Shown here piece by piece: positions 42,507 through 50,453 of a DNA stretch of 61,153 nt. Where the stretch lies: the NCBI GenBank assembly GCA_013388675.1, contig JACAEW010000174.1, positions 1 to 61,153 of the forward strand, written 5' to 3'. Under the pieces are notes generated by a model. That model saw only the letters and a program-made list of their open reading frames with translations. It did no database searches and was not told the origin of the DNA. The position numbers were made by a program, and so were the translations under genes. Each line of letters begins with the position of its first letter. The stretch's first letter is position 1. The stretch is from Syntrophaceae bacterium. Its GTDB lineage: Bacteria > Desulfobacterota > SM23-61.

Positions 42507-42890
42507 CTACCGGCCTTTCTTCCCCAGACTGAAATCCCCTGCGCCGTGGGCAAAAATCATGAGGAATCCTCCAGCGATGGTCAGGTTTTTCATGAACATG
42601 ATCGTTTGAACCTGGTTGGAGAAATCCAGGTGAAAAAGCAGCGCCGCCAGGATGCAAAAGCCGGCCAGAAAAAGGGAAAAAACTCGAGCCTGCCATCCCA
42701 CAATGACCCCGATGGCGCCGGCGATCTCCAGGAAGATGACCAGGGGCAGCAGCGCCCCCGGCACCCCCTTCGACTCCATGTAGCCCACGGTCGCCTTGTA
42801 CCCCCCAATCTTGTTGATACCCGACTGGAGGAACATGAAAGAAATCAAAATGCGGCCCAGTAACCCGGAAAATCCATAGATTGCTGACAT
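42507..42890 (-). CDS. DoxX family membrane protein
   Basis: 127 residues with four hydrophobic segments and the DoxX pattern GLLGRILISFMFLQSGINKI, then FLEIAGAIGVIVGWQAR and FMKNLTIAGGFLMIFAHG. Function in this family is mostly unknown, sometimes linked to redox or sulfur metabolism. GGGAGG precedes the ATG; the fumarase alpha gene follows after 11 bp, so they may be cotranscribed. Confidence 0.9.
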   Translation of the reverse strand: MSAIYGFSGLLGRILISFMFLQSGINKIGGYKATVGYMESKGVPGALLPLVIFLEIAGAIGVIVGWQARVFSLFLAGFCILAALLFHLDFSNQVQTIMFMKNLTIAGGFLMIFAHGAGDFSLGKKGR

Positions 42891-42974
42891 GGTGCCTCCC
42901 TTCTCAGGTCTTAGCTCCCTTTATCCTGCCCATGCCCGGCTTCACGGTTCTGGGTAGGTGTTTTTTCAACTTCG

Positions 42975-43003
42975 TTGACAGGAAGGTTCAATGTTTATAT
43001 ATT
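42975..43003 (+). promoter_or_regulatory. Sigma-70 promoter of the YjgR-like gene
   Basis: TTGACA (42975-42980), 17-bp spacer, TATATT (42998-43003). The best consensus promoter in the window; start expected near 43010, 26 bases ahead of the ATG, with AAGGAGG between. Confidence 0.75.
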
Positions 43004-43035
43004 AAACCAGTTTTGCTCCTAACAAGGAGGGGAAA

Positions 43036-44499
43036 ATGACCGATAAATTTCCATCTCTGGTAATCGCCAAGGGAAAGGGTGAAATAGAAATCCTTCCCAA
43101 GATGGCCAACCGCCATGGCCTCATCGCCGGGGCCACGGGCACGGGGAAGACCGTTACCCTGCGGGTCCTGGCCGAGCATTTCAGCAGCATCGGGGTTCCT
43201 GTCTTCATGGCCGATGTGAAGGGCGACCTCTCCGGCCTGCCTTTTCCGGGGGGGGATCACCCCAAGATCGCGGAAAGGGTCAAGAAGCTCGGGCTTTCCG
43301 ACTTTTCCCCCCAGGGCTACCCGGTGGTTTTTTGGGACGTCTTTGGAGAACAGGGCCATCCCGTTCGCGCCACGGTCTCCGAGATGGGCCCCCTGCTTCT
43401 GAGCCGAATCCTCAACCTCAACGACGTCCAGAGCGGGGTTCTCACGATCACCTTCAAGATTGCCGACGACAACGGCCTCCTGCTTCTGGACCTCAAGGAC
43501 CTCCGGTCCATGATCCAGTTCGTGGGAGACAACGCGGAGCAGTTCAAAACCCAATACGGAAACATTTCCGCCGCCAGCATCGGAACCATCCAGCGGAATC
43601 TCCTGACCCTGGAGCAGCAGGGGGCCGAGAAATTCTTCGCGGAGCCGGCTCTCGACCTTCAGGACTTCCTGCAGACCGACGCCAAGGGGAAAGGAGCGAT
43701 CAACATCCTGACCGCCGACAAGTTGATGCAGTCGCCCCGGCTTTACGCCACTTTTCTCCTCTGGATGCTCTCCGAGCTGTTCGAAAACCTTCCCGAGGTG
43801 GGAGACCCGGCCAAACCCAAGCTGGTCTTCTTTTTCGACGAGGCCCATCTTCTGTTCGATGAGCTTCCCAAGGTGCTGGAAGAGAAGATCGTGCAGGTAG
43901 TCCGCCTCATCCGCTCCAAAGGGGTCGGAGTCTATTTCATCACCCAGAATCCCCTGGACCTGCCCGAGACCGTCTTAGGACAATTGGGAAACCGGGTGCA
44001 GCACGCCCTGCGGGCCTTTACCCCCCGGGACCAAAAAACCGTGAAGGCCGCGGCCGACACGTTCCGCGCCAATCCCAAACTGAACGTGGCCAAAGTCATC
44101 ACCGAGCTGGAAGTGGGGGAAGCCCTCGTTTCCGTGCTGGATGAAAAAGGGGCCCCCACGGTTGTGGACCGGGCATTGATCTATCCTCCCCAAAGCCGCC
44201 TGGCCCCCCTCGGCCCGGAAGAACGCTCCAAAATCATCCAGGGGTCGGTTCTCTACGGGCACTATGAAAAGGCGGTGGACCGGCAGTCGGCCTTCGAAAT
44301 CCTCAAATCGCGGGCGGAAGAAAAGCAGGCGCAAGCTCCCCCCCCTGCCAGAGGCCGGGGCGCGCCCCCCAAATCCCAGACGGAAATCATTGTCGGGGCC
44401 ATAGCCAAGAGCGCCGCCCATGCTGTGGGAAGCCAGATCGGCCGCCAGATCATCCGAGGGGTTCTCGGTTCGATTTTCGGGGGTGGGCGGGGACGATAA
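43036..44499 (+). CDS. yjgR: HerA/YjgR-like ATPase (DUF853)
   Basis: FtsK/HerA-superfamily P-loop ATPase of unknown cellular role. 487 residues: Walker [25 protein letters not shown], Walker [15 protein letters not shown], sensor region [35 protein letters not shown]. The C-terminal part after residue 430 is Ala/Pro-rich then [20 protein letters not shown], as in YjgR. It has its own promoter and a strong ribosome site. Confidence 0.92.
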   Translation: MTDKFPSLVIAKGKGEIEILPKMANRHGLIAGATGTGKTVTLRVLAEHFSSIGVPVFMADVKGDLSGLPFPGGDHPKIAERVKKLGLSDFSPQGYPVVFWDVFGEQGHPVRATVSEMGPLLLSRILNLNDVQSGVLTITFKIADDNGLLLLDLKDLRSMIQFVGDNAEQFKTQYGNISAASIGTIQRNLLTLEQQGAEKFFAEPALDLQDFLQTDAKGKGAINILTADKLMQSPRLYATFLLWMLSELFENLPEVGDPAKPKLVFFFDEAHLLFDELPKVLEEKIVQVVRLIRSKGVGVYFITQNPLDLPETVLGQLGNRVQHALRAFTPRDQKTVKAAADTFRANPKLNVAKVITELEVGEALVSVLDEKGAPTVVDRALIYPPQSRLAPLGPEERSKIIQGSVLYGHYEKAVDRQSAFEILKSRAEEKQAQAPPPARGRGAPPKSQTEIIVGAIAKSAAHAVGSQIGRQIIRGVLGSIFGGGRGR

Positions 44500-44507
44500 A
44501 AAAATCA

Positions 44508-44536
44508 TTTACTTTTGGAAGCGGATATCCTATTAT
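44508..44536 (+). promoter_or_regulatory. Putative promoter of the small exported protein
   Basis: TTTACT (44508-44513), 17-bp spacer, TATTAT (44531-44536), then AAAAGGAGGG and ATG 44570. It lies right after the yjgR stop. Confidence 0.45.
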
Positions 44537-44569
44537 CCTTTCCCAAATTCTACTAAAAGGAGGGTGTTT

Positions 44570-44857
44570 ATGAAGAGAATCCTGATGGTCGTCGGACTGG
44601 TTGTGCTGGTTGCTTCTTTTGCCCTGGCGGGCGCCCCCAAGAGCTACCAGGTAACGGGCCCGGTCCTGGAGTTCGACGGGGACCATATTACCGTATTAAA
44701 GGGGAAGGATGAGAAACACGAGATCGCCTTCGATAAAGACGTGAAAGTAACCGGAGGAGAGATCAAAAAGGGGGCTAAGGTTACGGTTCATTATAAAATG
44801 GTCGCCGTATCGGTCGAGGTGAAAGAGCCGCCCAAGGAGGCCCCCAAGAAAAAATAA
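44570..44857 (+). CDS. Small exported protein of unknown function
   Basis: 95 residues: signal peptide (KRILMVVGLVVLVASFALAG), then a small beta domain SYQVTGPVLEFDGDHITVLKG...VKVTGGEIKKGAKVTVHYKMVAVSVEV and a Lys/Pro tail. The core resembles short OB-like periplasmic domains that bind metal or act as chaperone-like helpers, but I cannot name a family. AAAAGGAGGG precedes the ATG; a large hairpin follows the stop. Confidence 0.8.
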   Translation: MKRILMVVGLVVLVASFALAGAPKSYQVTGPVLEFDGDHITVLKGKDEKHEIAFDKDVKVTGGEIKKGAKVTVHYKMVAVSVEVKEPPKEAPKKK

Positions 44858-44871
44858 TCCCCAAAGGCCAT

Positions 44872-44927
44872 GGGCTTAAGTGAAAGGGGGGCGGATTTGA
44901 TTTCCGGCCCCCCTTTCATTTAAGCCC
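44872..44927. terminator. Bidirectional hairpin between convergent genes
   Basis: GGGCTTAA, TGAAAGGGGGG and their complements CCCCCCTTTCA, TTAAGCCC frame a short loop. It lies between the small exported protein and mscL, which converge, and has no long T-run. Confidence 0.7.
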
Positions 44928-44965
44928 GGTCTCTGCTGGGCCCTGCACCCATATGTCTTCGTGTT

Positions 44966-45409
44966 CTACGCTTTCAGTTCCGATGTGCAGCTGGGGCAGC
45001 GAGTGGCCTTGATGGGAATGCTGCTGAAGCAAAAAGGGCAATCTTTTTTCGTGGGCGCTTCCGCCTCCTGCTTCCGGAATCGGTTGACATTCTTCACCAG
45101 AATAAAGACGGCAAAGGCGACGATCAGGAAGTTGATGATCGTGTTGACGAAGAGGCCGAAGTTCATGGTCACCGCCCCCGCGGCTTTGGCGGCGGCTATG
45201 GAAGCGTAGGGTCCCGCCGCTTTCCCCTCCTTGAGCACGGCAAAGATGTTGGAAAAATCCACGTTCCCCAGGAGCAGGCCGATGGGTGGCATGATAATGT
45301 CATTCACCAGGGAGTTCACAATGGGCCCGAAAGCGGCCCCGATGATGATCCCCACGGCCATGTCCAAAACGTTCCCTTTCATGGCGAATTCTTTGAATTC
45401 TTTAAACAT
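44966..45409 (-). CDS. mscL: Large-conductance mechanosensitive channel with zinc-ribbon tail
   Basis: Inner-membrane channel that opens under membrane tension. 147 residues: [40 protein letters not shown] (pore helix), second segment [20 protein letters not shown], then a C-terminal tail with [18 protein letters not shown], two CxxC pairs suited to zinc. Such tails occur in a subset of MscL proteins. AAGGAGG precedes the ATG. Confidence 0.95.
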   Translation of the reverse strand: MFKEFKEFAMKGNVLDMAVGIIIGAAFGPIVNSLVNDIIMPPIGLLLGNVDFSNIFAVLKEGKAAGPYASIAAAKAAGAVTMNFGLFVNTIINFLIVAFAVFILVKNVNRFRKQEAEAPTKKDCPFCFSSIPIKATRCPSCTSELKA

Positions 45410-45493
45410 TTTTCCCTCCTTGGGTAATAAGAGGATTGGTTTAAAATTCTTCCTGCCGCCCCCCCATCAGCGGGAAGGAAGATGCTGGTGGTC

Positions 45494-46513
45494 CTAAAAC
45501 GCATACTGCAAAGCCAGAATCCATAGAAAATCATCTTTCTCGATTCCCGGTGGCGGTTCGCTGTTCCGGTCCCAGATGTTCGACAGCTTCAGGTTCCACC
45601 CGGCTCCGACCGGCGATAAGATGTAGGCTTCATTCCGCAGGGTGTATTCCCCGCCATACTCCAGGCTGGGATAAATGACCAATTGATCGCCGACGCTCAG
45701 GTACTTGCCGAACTTGTAACGAAAGTCGGCGGCCAGGCGGGCGGCAAGGTAATCCTTGTTCTGGCCCTCGTAAAGATCCTCATACGAGTAGGCCAAACCG
45801 CCCTCAAACAGCAGGAATTTTACTTCATCATCCCAGAATTGGTAGCCTACCCCGGGACCGACCACGTATCGCAGCCTCCAGTTTTTGAATTCATCGTTGT
45901 AGGCCTCCAGGGCAAGGTATCCATAGACCTGCTTGCTGAAGAAATGGTCGTACTTCAGGAGGCCATAGGCATTGCGGGCGGTGATATCGTCTTTGTCTTC
46001 GGCGTAATTCCAGAGGAAACGCCCGGTAAAGCGGTCTGCTTCACTTTTCCAGATGGCCTCCGCTCCCACCGAGGCGCCTTTTCTTTCTGTATTTCCGGTT
46101 TGCATCGAAGCGCCGAGGGCGATGTTTCCCCTCCATTTGGGGGGGACTTTCGGAGGAGTGACCATGCCGGCGACTTTGGTCAATTCCACTGTCCTGGAGG
46201 GCTGTCCGGGGGTCGTCTCCACGGCGATTTTCCCGCCTTCCACCGTAGCGATTTTTCCCTTCAGGGCCTCCCCGCTCACCAGATAAAGGTCAATAGGTCT
46301 GTTGGTGGTGATCTTTTTGATTTTGGCGATCTCGATCTCAACCGGCTGGGAGTAGTCCGTCTTCAGGGTCAGTTTCCCCCCTTCCAGCTTTTCAATCGCA
46401 CCGGTCAGGATGTTCCCGTTCACCAGAACGATTTCATCGGCCAGGCCCTGCCCGGAACCTAAAACGAAACATAAACCCAAGACTCCCATACCCAAGAAAA
46501 TTTTCTTCAGCAT
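45494..46513 (-). CDS. DUF481 outer-membrane beta-barrel protein
   Basis: 339 residues from ATG 46513 (an upstream ATG at 46555 adds 14). Signal peptide IFLGMGVLGLCFVLGSGQGLA, then a small N-terminal beta domain with two GxxxxG-type halves (NGNILTGAIEKLEGGKLTL; SGEALKGKIATVEGGKIAV), and a DUF481 barrel (GNIALGASMQTGNTERKGASVGAEA ...) ending LWILALQYAF with the C-terminal Phe of outer-membrane proteins. Related YdiY is acid-induced; the role is not known. Confidence 0.88.
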   Translation of the reverse strand: MLKKIFLGMGVLGLCFVLGSGQGLADEIVLVNGNILTGAIEKLEGGKLTLKTDYSQPVEIEIAKIKKITTNRPIDLYLVSGEALKGKIATVEGGKIAVETTPGQPSRTVELTKVAGMVTPPKVPPKWRGNIALGASMQTGNTERKGASVGAEAIWKSEADRFTGRFLWNYAEDKDDITARNAYGLLKYDHFFSKQVYGYLALEAYNDEFKNWRLRYVVGPGVGYQFWDDEVKFLLFEGGLAYSYEDLYEGQNKDYLAARLAADFRYKFGKYLSVGDQLVIYPSLEYGGEYTLRNEAYILSPVGAGWNLKLSNIWDRNSEPPPGIEKDDFLWILALQYAF

Positions 46514-46734
46514 CTTCCCTCGGATCCTCCTTTCTGCGGAATTATCACCCCCCACATTTTCCTAATCTTATACGTTATTTGCAATTTTATCTACAAGTAA
46601 TCGGAATAGGAAATAGCCCTATAAAGGGTCAAACTCCAATGTATTATTGACGAAAAGCACGCCCAAAAGGAGGATGGATTAAAGTGGCTTGCCTTTCCCG
46701 CCCATCTTGGATAATTTGATAGGAGAGTCTTTGG

Positions 46735-46774
46735 GCAGGGGCATCCCGAGTTTTGCGGGACAGCGTGCCCCTGC
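46735..46774. repeat. GCAGGGGCATCCCG-type 40-bp palindrome
   Basis: Second copy of the 40-bp element at 28440-28479; arms are nearly the same and the six-base centre differs (AGTTTT against CGCATC). It lies 26 bp before the start of the ADP-forming synthetase gene. Confidence 0.8.
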
Positions 46775-46799
46775 AACCCTTTTTCATCGGGAGTCCTAC

Positions 46800-48899
46800 A
46801 TGCGAGGAATCTTTTATCCCCACAGCGTGGCGGTGATCGGGGTCTCCAATTCTCCGGACAATATGGGCCGGGGGATTGTGTTCAACCTTACCGAATTCGG
46901 TTACCAGGGAATCATCTATGAAGTGGGTCCGAAGGGCGGGGTCTTCGCCGGAAGGAGAATCTACAAATCCGTCCTGGACATTCCCGATCACGTTGACCTG
47001 GCGGTGATTCTCACCCCGGCGCGGACCATCCCGGGAATCCTGGAGGAATGCGGTCAGAAAGGAATCCGCCGGGCGGTGGTCGAATCTTCGGGCTTTCGGG
47101 AGTTCGGGGAAGAAGGCAAAAAAATCGAAGAGGAAATTATCCGGGTCGCCTCCCGCTGGGGAATTCGGTTCGTGGGTCCCAATTGCATCGGGGTGATAAA
47201 CATGGAAACCGGTCTTTGCACCCCCTTTCCGCCCCTGCGCAGGATCGTCCGGCCCGGCGACATCTCCATGATCTCCCAGAGCGGGGGAGTGGGCATGTCG
47301 GTCCTCAACCTCATGGCCAACGAGGGATTGGGGCTGAACAAATTCGTCTCCGCGGGGAACATGCTGAATGTCCAGACCGAGGAGCTTCTGGAATATTTCA
47401 TCGAAGACCCGGGCACCAAATATATTCTACTCTACCTGGAAGGGATCCAGGACGGAAAACGGCTGATGGAGGTGGCCCGGAAGTCTTCCAAGCCTATTAT
47501 CGCCTTTAAGGCCAACATCGGTCATTTCGGTAAATCGATCGCTTCTTCCCATTCCGCCTCTCTTTCCAGCAACGACCGGGTGGTGGACGCGGCCTTCCGC
47601 CAGTGCGGGATCATCCGTGTCAACGACGCCACCACCCTGGGCAATGACTTGAAGATTCTTCGCCTCCCCCCCATGCGGGGCAACAACCTGGCCATCATCT
47701 CCCGCTCCGGCGGTCACGCGGTGATCGCCGCCGATGCCTGCGAGATGTCCGGTTTTTCCCTGGCTCCCTTTCCCAAGGAGTTCCTGGAAGAGATTGAAAA
47801 ACACTTTCGGGCCTCGGTGATCAAACTGACCAACCCCCTCGACCTGGGCGATCTCTTCGACCTGGAGATCTATTTGAAAATCATCGACCGGACCCTGGCC
47901 CAGAAGGAAGTGGATGGAATCGTTTTCCTCCACACCTTCAACGCCACCTTTGAAGGCCCTCGGTCCAGGGAACTTTTCCAGAAGGTCATGGAGCTTTCCC
48001 AAAAATATGACAAGCCTGTGGCCATTTACGTATCCACGGAAGACCAGGAAGTAAACTATTTGAAGCGGAACTTTAACTATCCCATCTTTACCCAGGTGGT
48101 GGAGACGATTCGAGCCCTGGGAATCAACCGCCGCCATTATGCCGAAAGCCAGCGTTTGCGCCAACCGGCGGAGATTCCTTATTTTCCGGTGGACAAAGAG
48201 AGAGTGAAGCCCTTTCTGGAGAAGGCCTCGAAGGAGAAGCGGGACCTCTTGATCCACGAGGCGGCGGAGATCCTGGGCATATACGGGGTCCCCATGGTCC
48301 GGGGAGTGGCTGTTCCCGACGAAAAGGGGGCCGTTCAGGCCGCGAAGCAATTGGGCTTCCCCGTGGCCATGAAGGTGATTTCCCGGGAGATCTCCCATAA
48401 GTCCGATGTGGGGGGAGTACAGCTGAACCTAAGAAGCGAAGCGGGATTCACCGATGCCTACCAGGACATGATCCGCCGGATTCGGCAGGAATATACCGAA
48501 GCCAAGATCGAAGGGGTTCTCATCCAGTCCATGGTTACCGGGGGAAGGGAGCTGATCGTCGGGGGCCGGCAGGACGACCAGTTCGGCCCGGTGGTTCTGG
48601 TCGGCCTGGGGGGAATTTTCGTGGAGATCTTCGGCGAGGTTTCCGTCCGAGTGGCCCCCCTTTCTCACCGCGAGGCGATGGAGATGATCGACGAGCTGCG
48701 CGGGGCCGCCATCCTCAAGGGCGCCCGCGGGCTGAAACCTTCCGACATGCAGGCGGTGGTGGAAGTTTTACTGCGAATCTCCCAGCTTCTCTCCGATTTT
48801 CCTGAAATCAGGGAAATGGACCTCAACCCGCTGCGGGTTTTCTCCGTGCGGGAAGGCTGCATGGCCCTGGACGTGCGGATGATTTTAGAGAAAGAATAG
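46800..48899 (+). CDS. Fused ADP-forming acyl-CoA synthetase
   Basis: One chain carrying alpha and beta parts of an NDP-forming acyl-CoA synthetase, 699 residues. CoA-binding domain (FYPHSVAVIGVSNSPDNMG), ligase domains (FVGPNCIGVI, MISQSGGVGMSVL, VSAGNMLNVQ), His in SSHSASLSSNDR, then an ATP-grasp domain from about residue 480 (VAMKVISREISHKSDVGGVQLNL, GRELIVGGRQDDQFGPVVLVGLGG, REMDLNPLRVF). It may make ATP from acyl-CoA or activate acids. ATG 46800 follows GGGAG; the frame is open to 46689 but runs through the palindrome. Thioesterase and SDR genes lie downstream on the other strand. Confidence 0.93.
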   Translation: MRGIFYPHSVAVIGVSNSPDNMGRGIVFNLTEFGYQGIIYEVGPKGGVFAGRRIYKSVLDIPDHVDLAVILTPARTIPGILEECGQKGIRRAVVESSGFREFGEEGKKIEEEIIRVASRWGIRFVGPNCIGVINMETGLCTPFPPLRRIVRPGDISMISQSGGVGMSVLNLMANEGLGLNKFVSAGNMLNVQTEELLEYFIEDPGTKYILLYLEGIQDGKRLMEVARKSSKPIIAFKANIGHFGKSIASSHSASLSSNDRVVDAAFRQCGIIRVNDATTLGNDLKILRLPPMRGNNLAIISRSGGHAVIAADACEMSGFSLAPFPKEFLEEIEKHFRASVIKLTNPLDLGDLFDLEIYLKIIDRTLAQKEVDGIVFLHTFNATFEGPRSRELFQKVMELSQKYDKPVAIYVSTEDQEVNYLKRNFNYPIFTQVVETIRALGINRRHYAESQRLRQPAEIPYFPVDKERVKPFLEKASKEKRDLLIHEAAEILGIYGVPMVRGVAVPDEKGAVQAAKQLGFPVAMKVISREISHKSDVGGVQLNLRSEAGFTDAYQDMIRRIRQEYTEAKIEGVLIQSMVTGGRELIVGGRQDDQFGPVVLVGLGGIFVEIFGEVSVRVAPLSHREAMEMIDELRGAAILKGARGLKPSDMQAVVEVLLRISQLLSDFPEIREMDLNPLRVFSVREGCMALDVRMILEKE

Positions 48900-48900
48900 A

Positions 48901-48928
48901 GTAGGGGCGGTTCGCGAGTCCTCCCTAC
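48901..48928. repeat. GTAGGGGCGG palindromic repeat, degenerate
   Basis: GTAGGGGCGGTTCGCGAGTC then CTCCCTAC directly after the synthetase stop. First of two family members in tandem here. Confidence 0.7.
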
Positions 48929-48950
48929 TGTCCGCAAATTCGGAAATCTT

Positions 48951-48978
48951 GTAGGGGCAATTCATGAATTGCCCCTAC
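48951..48978. repeat. GTAGGGGCAATTC palindromic repeat
   Basis: Perfect 28-bp palindrome (GTAGGGGCAATTCA and its complement). Its last four bases are within the stop region of the thioesterase gene, so it may end that convergent message too. Confidence 0.85.
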
Positions 48979-49433
48979 TCTGTTTTGGAAATGAATTTCT
49001 CGTCTCCCGAGACATTGACCAGAACGCTCGTGCACCGGGCCATGCAGACGGTCTTCCCCGCCTCATCCTGAATCTCCACGTCGCTTACAGAGATCAGACT
49101 TCCCATCTTGGCGATTCGCCCGACCGCGGTCAGGGTTCCCTTCTGGGCCGGCGCCAGGAAATGGATGTCCATCTGAACGGTCCTGGGTCGCTGCCCCAGG
49201 GAAAGCCGGGTCCCCACCGCCAGGAGGCCGGCTACATCCGCCAGGGAGCAAAGAACCCCTCCCTGAACGATTCCCTGGGTATTGATGTGAAAAGGCTGGA
49301 TGGTCAAAGAAAGCCTGGCCACCCCGTCAGCGGCGTCCACAAATTCCATCTTCAGGTGCCGGAAAAAAGGAGAACTTTCCAGGACTTTTCTCAAGAGTTC
49401 CTGGTCAATGGTCGGCAGGATTTTTCCATTCAT
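48975..49433 (-). CDS. PaaI-family hotdog thioesterase
   Basis: Predicted acyl-CoA thioesterase, 152 residues. Hotdog helix motif GIVQGGVLCSLADVAGLLAV (usual form has HGG, here QGG), then MDIHFLAPAQKGTLTAVGRI and a final strand. Likely releases CoA from stalled acyl or aryl thioesters. It is upstream of nothing on its own strand; the SDR gene lies 76 bp before it with an ATCTGCGT repeat between. No clear ribosome site before ATG 49433. Confidence 0.9.
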   Translation of the reverse strand: MNGKILPTIDQELLRKVLESSPFFRHLKMEFVDAADGVARLSLTIQPFHINTQGIVQGGVLCSLADVAGLLAVGTRLSLGQRPRTVQMDIHFLAPAQKGTLTAVGRIAKMGSLISVSDVEIQDEAGKTVCMARCTSVLVNVSGDEKFISKTE

Positions 49434-49469
49434 ACGTATTTTTTATCTGTTTTCCCCCCAATATATTTC

Positions 49470-49503
49470 AACGATCCTGAAAATCTGCGTTCATCTGCGT
49501 CCC
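49470..49503. repeat. ATCTGCGT-type repeat, second copy
   Basis: Complement of the first half of the element at 33177-33256: GGGACGCAGATGAACGCAG then ATTTTCAGGATCGTT. Lies between the SDR stop and the thioesterase start. Confidence 0.75.
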
Positions 49504-49509
49504 ATAAGA

Positions 49510-50277
49510 TCATTTCGGGGCCATCCGCAAAGCGCCATCCAGCCGGATGACTTCCCCGTTCAAATAGGGATTCAGGATAATCTGCTCCACCAGCATGGCG
49601 AATTCGTCCGGGTTACCGATTCGTTTGGGAAAGGGGACGGATTCGTTAAGGGCCTTGATGTAGTCCTGCGGGAGAAGGGCCAGAAGGGGAGTGTTGAAAA
49701 GCCCCGGCGCGATGGTCATCACCCGGATTCCAAGGCTGGACAGGTCCCGGGCCATGGGGAGGGTCATCCCCACCACCGCTCCCTTGGAAGCAGAATAGGC
49801 AGCCTGCCCGATCTGGCCGTCGAAAGCCGCGGTGCTGGATACATTGACAATGACCCCTCTTTCCCCATTTTCCGCTGGGGAGTTTAGCGTCATCGCCAGG
49901 GCTGCCTTGCTGGCCACGTTGAAGGTCCCGATCAGGTTTAGGCGAATGACCTTTTCGAAATTGGATAATGAATGAGGCCCGGTCTTGGTGACCGTTCTCT
50001 CCGCCCATCCGCTTCCCGCTGCATTGACGCAGATATGGACCCCGCCGTAGGTCACCCTGGCTTTTTCAATCGTGCGGGTCACATCGTCCTCGCTGGTGAC
50101 ATCGGTCTTGCAGAAAAGGACCTCTTTTCCCAGTTCAGATACCAGGGCTTTTCCTTTTTCCTCCTGGACATCCAGGATGACTGCGTTTCCCCCGGCGGCC
50201 GCAATCCTCCGGACGGCGGCAGCTCCCAGGCCCGAAGCGCCCCCGGTAACCAATGCCGTTTTTCCTTTTATCTCCAT
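49510..50277 (-). CDS. Short-chain dehydrogenase/reductase (3-hydroxyacyl-CoA dehydrogenase type 2-like)
   Basis: NAD-dependent oxidation of a 3-hydroxyacyl-CoA or related alcohol. 255 residues: TGGASGLGAAAVRRI cofactor motif, VNAAGSG, catalytic Ser in NVSSTAAFDG and YSASK, and a C-terminal VRLDGALRM. The pattern GQIGQAAYSASKGAVVGMTLPMARDL is typical of HSD17B10-like enzymes. AAGGAGG stands before ATG 50277; an upstream frame to 50511 is not supported. Fits a beta-oxidation role with the nearby synthetase and the thiolase. Confidence 0.92.
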   Translation of the reverse strand: MEIKGKTALVTGGASGLGAAAVRRIAAAGGNAVILDVQEEKGKALVSELGKEVLFCKTDVTSEDDVTRTIEKARVTYGGVHICVNAAGSGWAERTVTKTGPHSLSNFEKVIRLNLIGTFNVASKAALAMTLNSPAENGERGVIVNVSSTAAFDGQIGQAAYSASKGAVVGMTLPMARDLSSLGIRVMTIAPGLFNTPLLALLPQDYIKALNESVPFPKRIGNPDEFAMLVEQIILNPYLNGEVIRLDGALRMAPK

Positions 50278-50453
50278 AATCTCCTCCTTAAGGTTTATTA
50301 GCCCATAAATTCCAAGAACTTGCTTTCGCCGATGATTATACAGAATTCCCTTGGTTTTCCAACAGCAATTTCTCCCGCTGGCCAGGGTTTTTCGGTGGCG
50401 AAATTCTAGCAACTTCGTAAAATAGTATCCAATCAAACATCGGGAGGGCGGCG

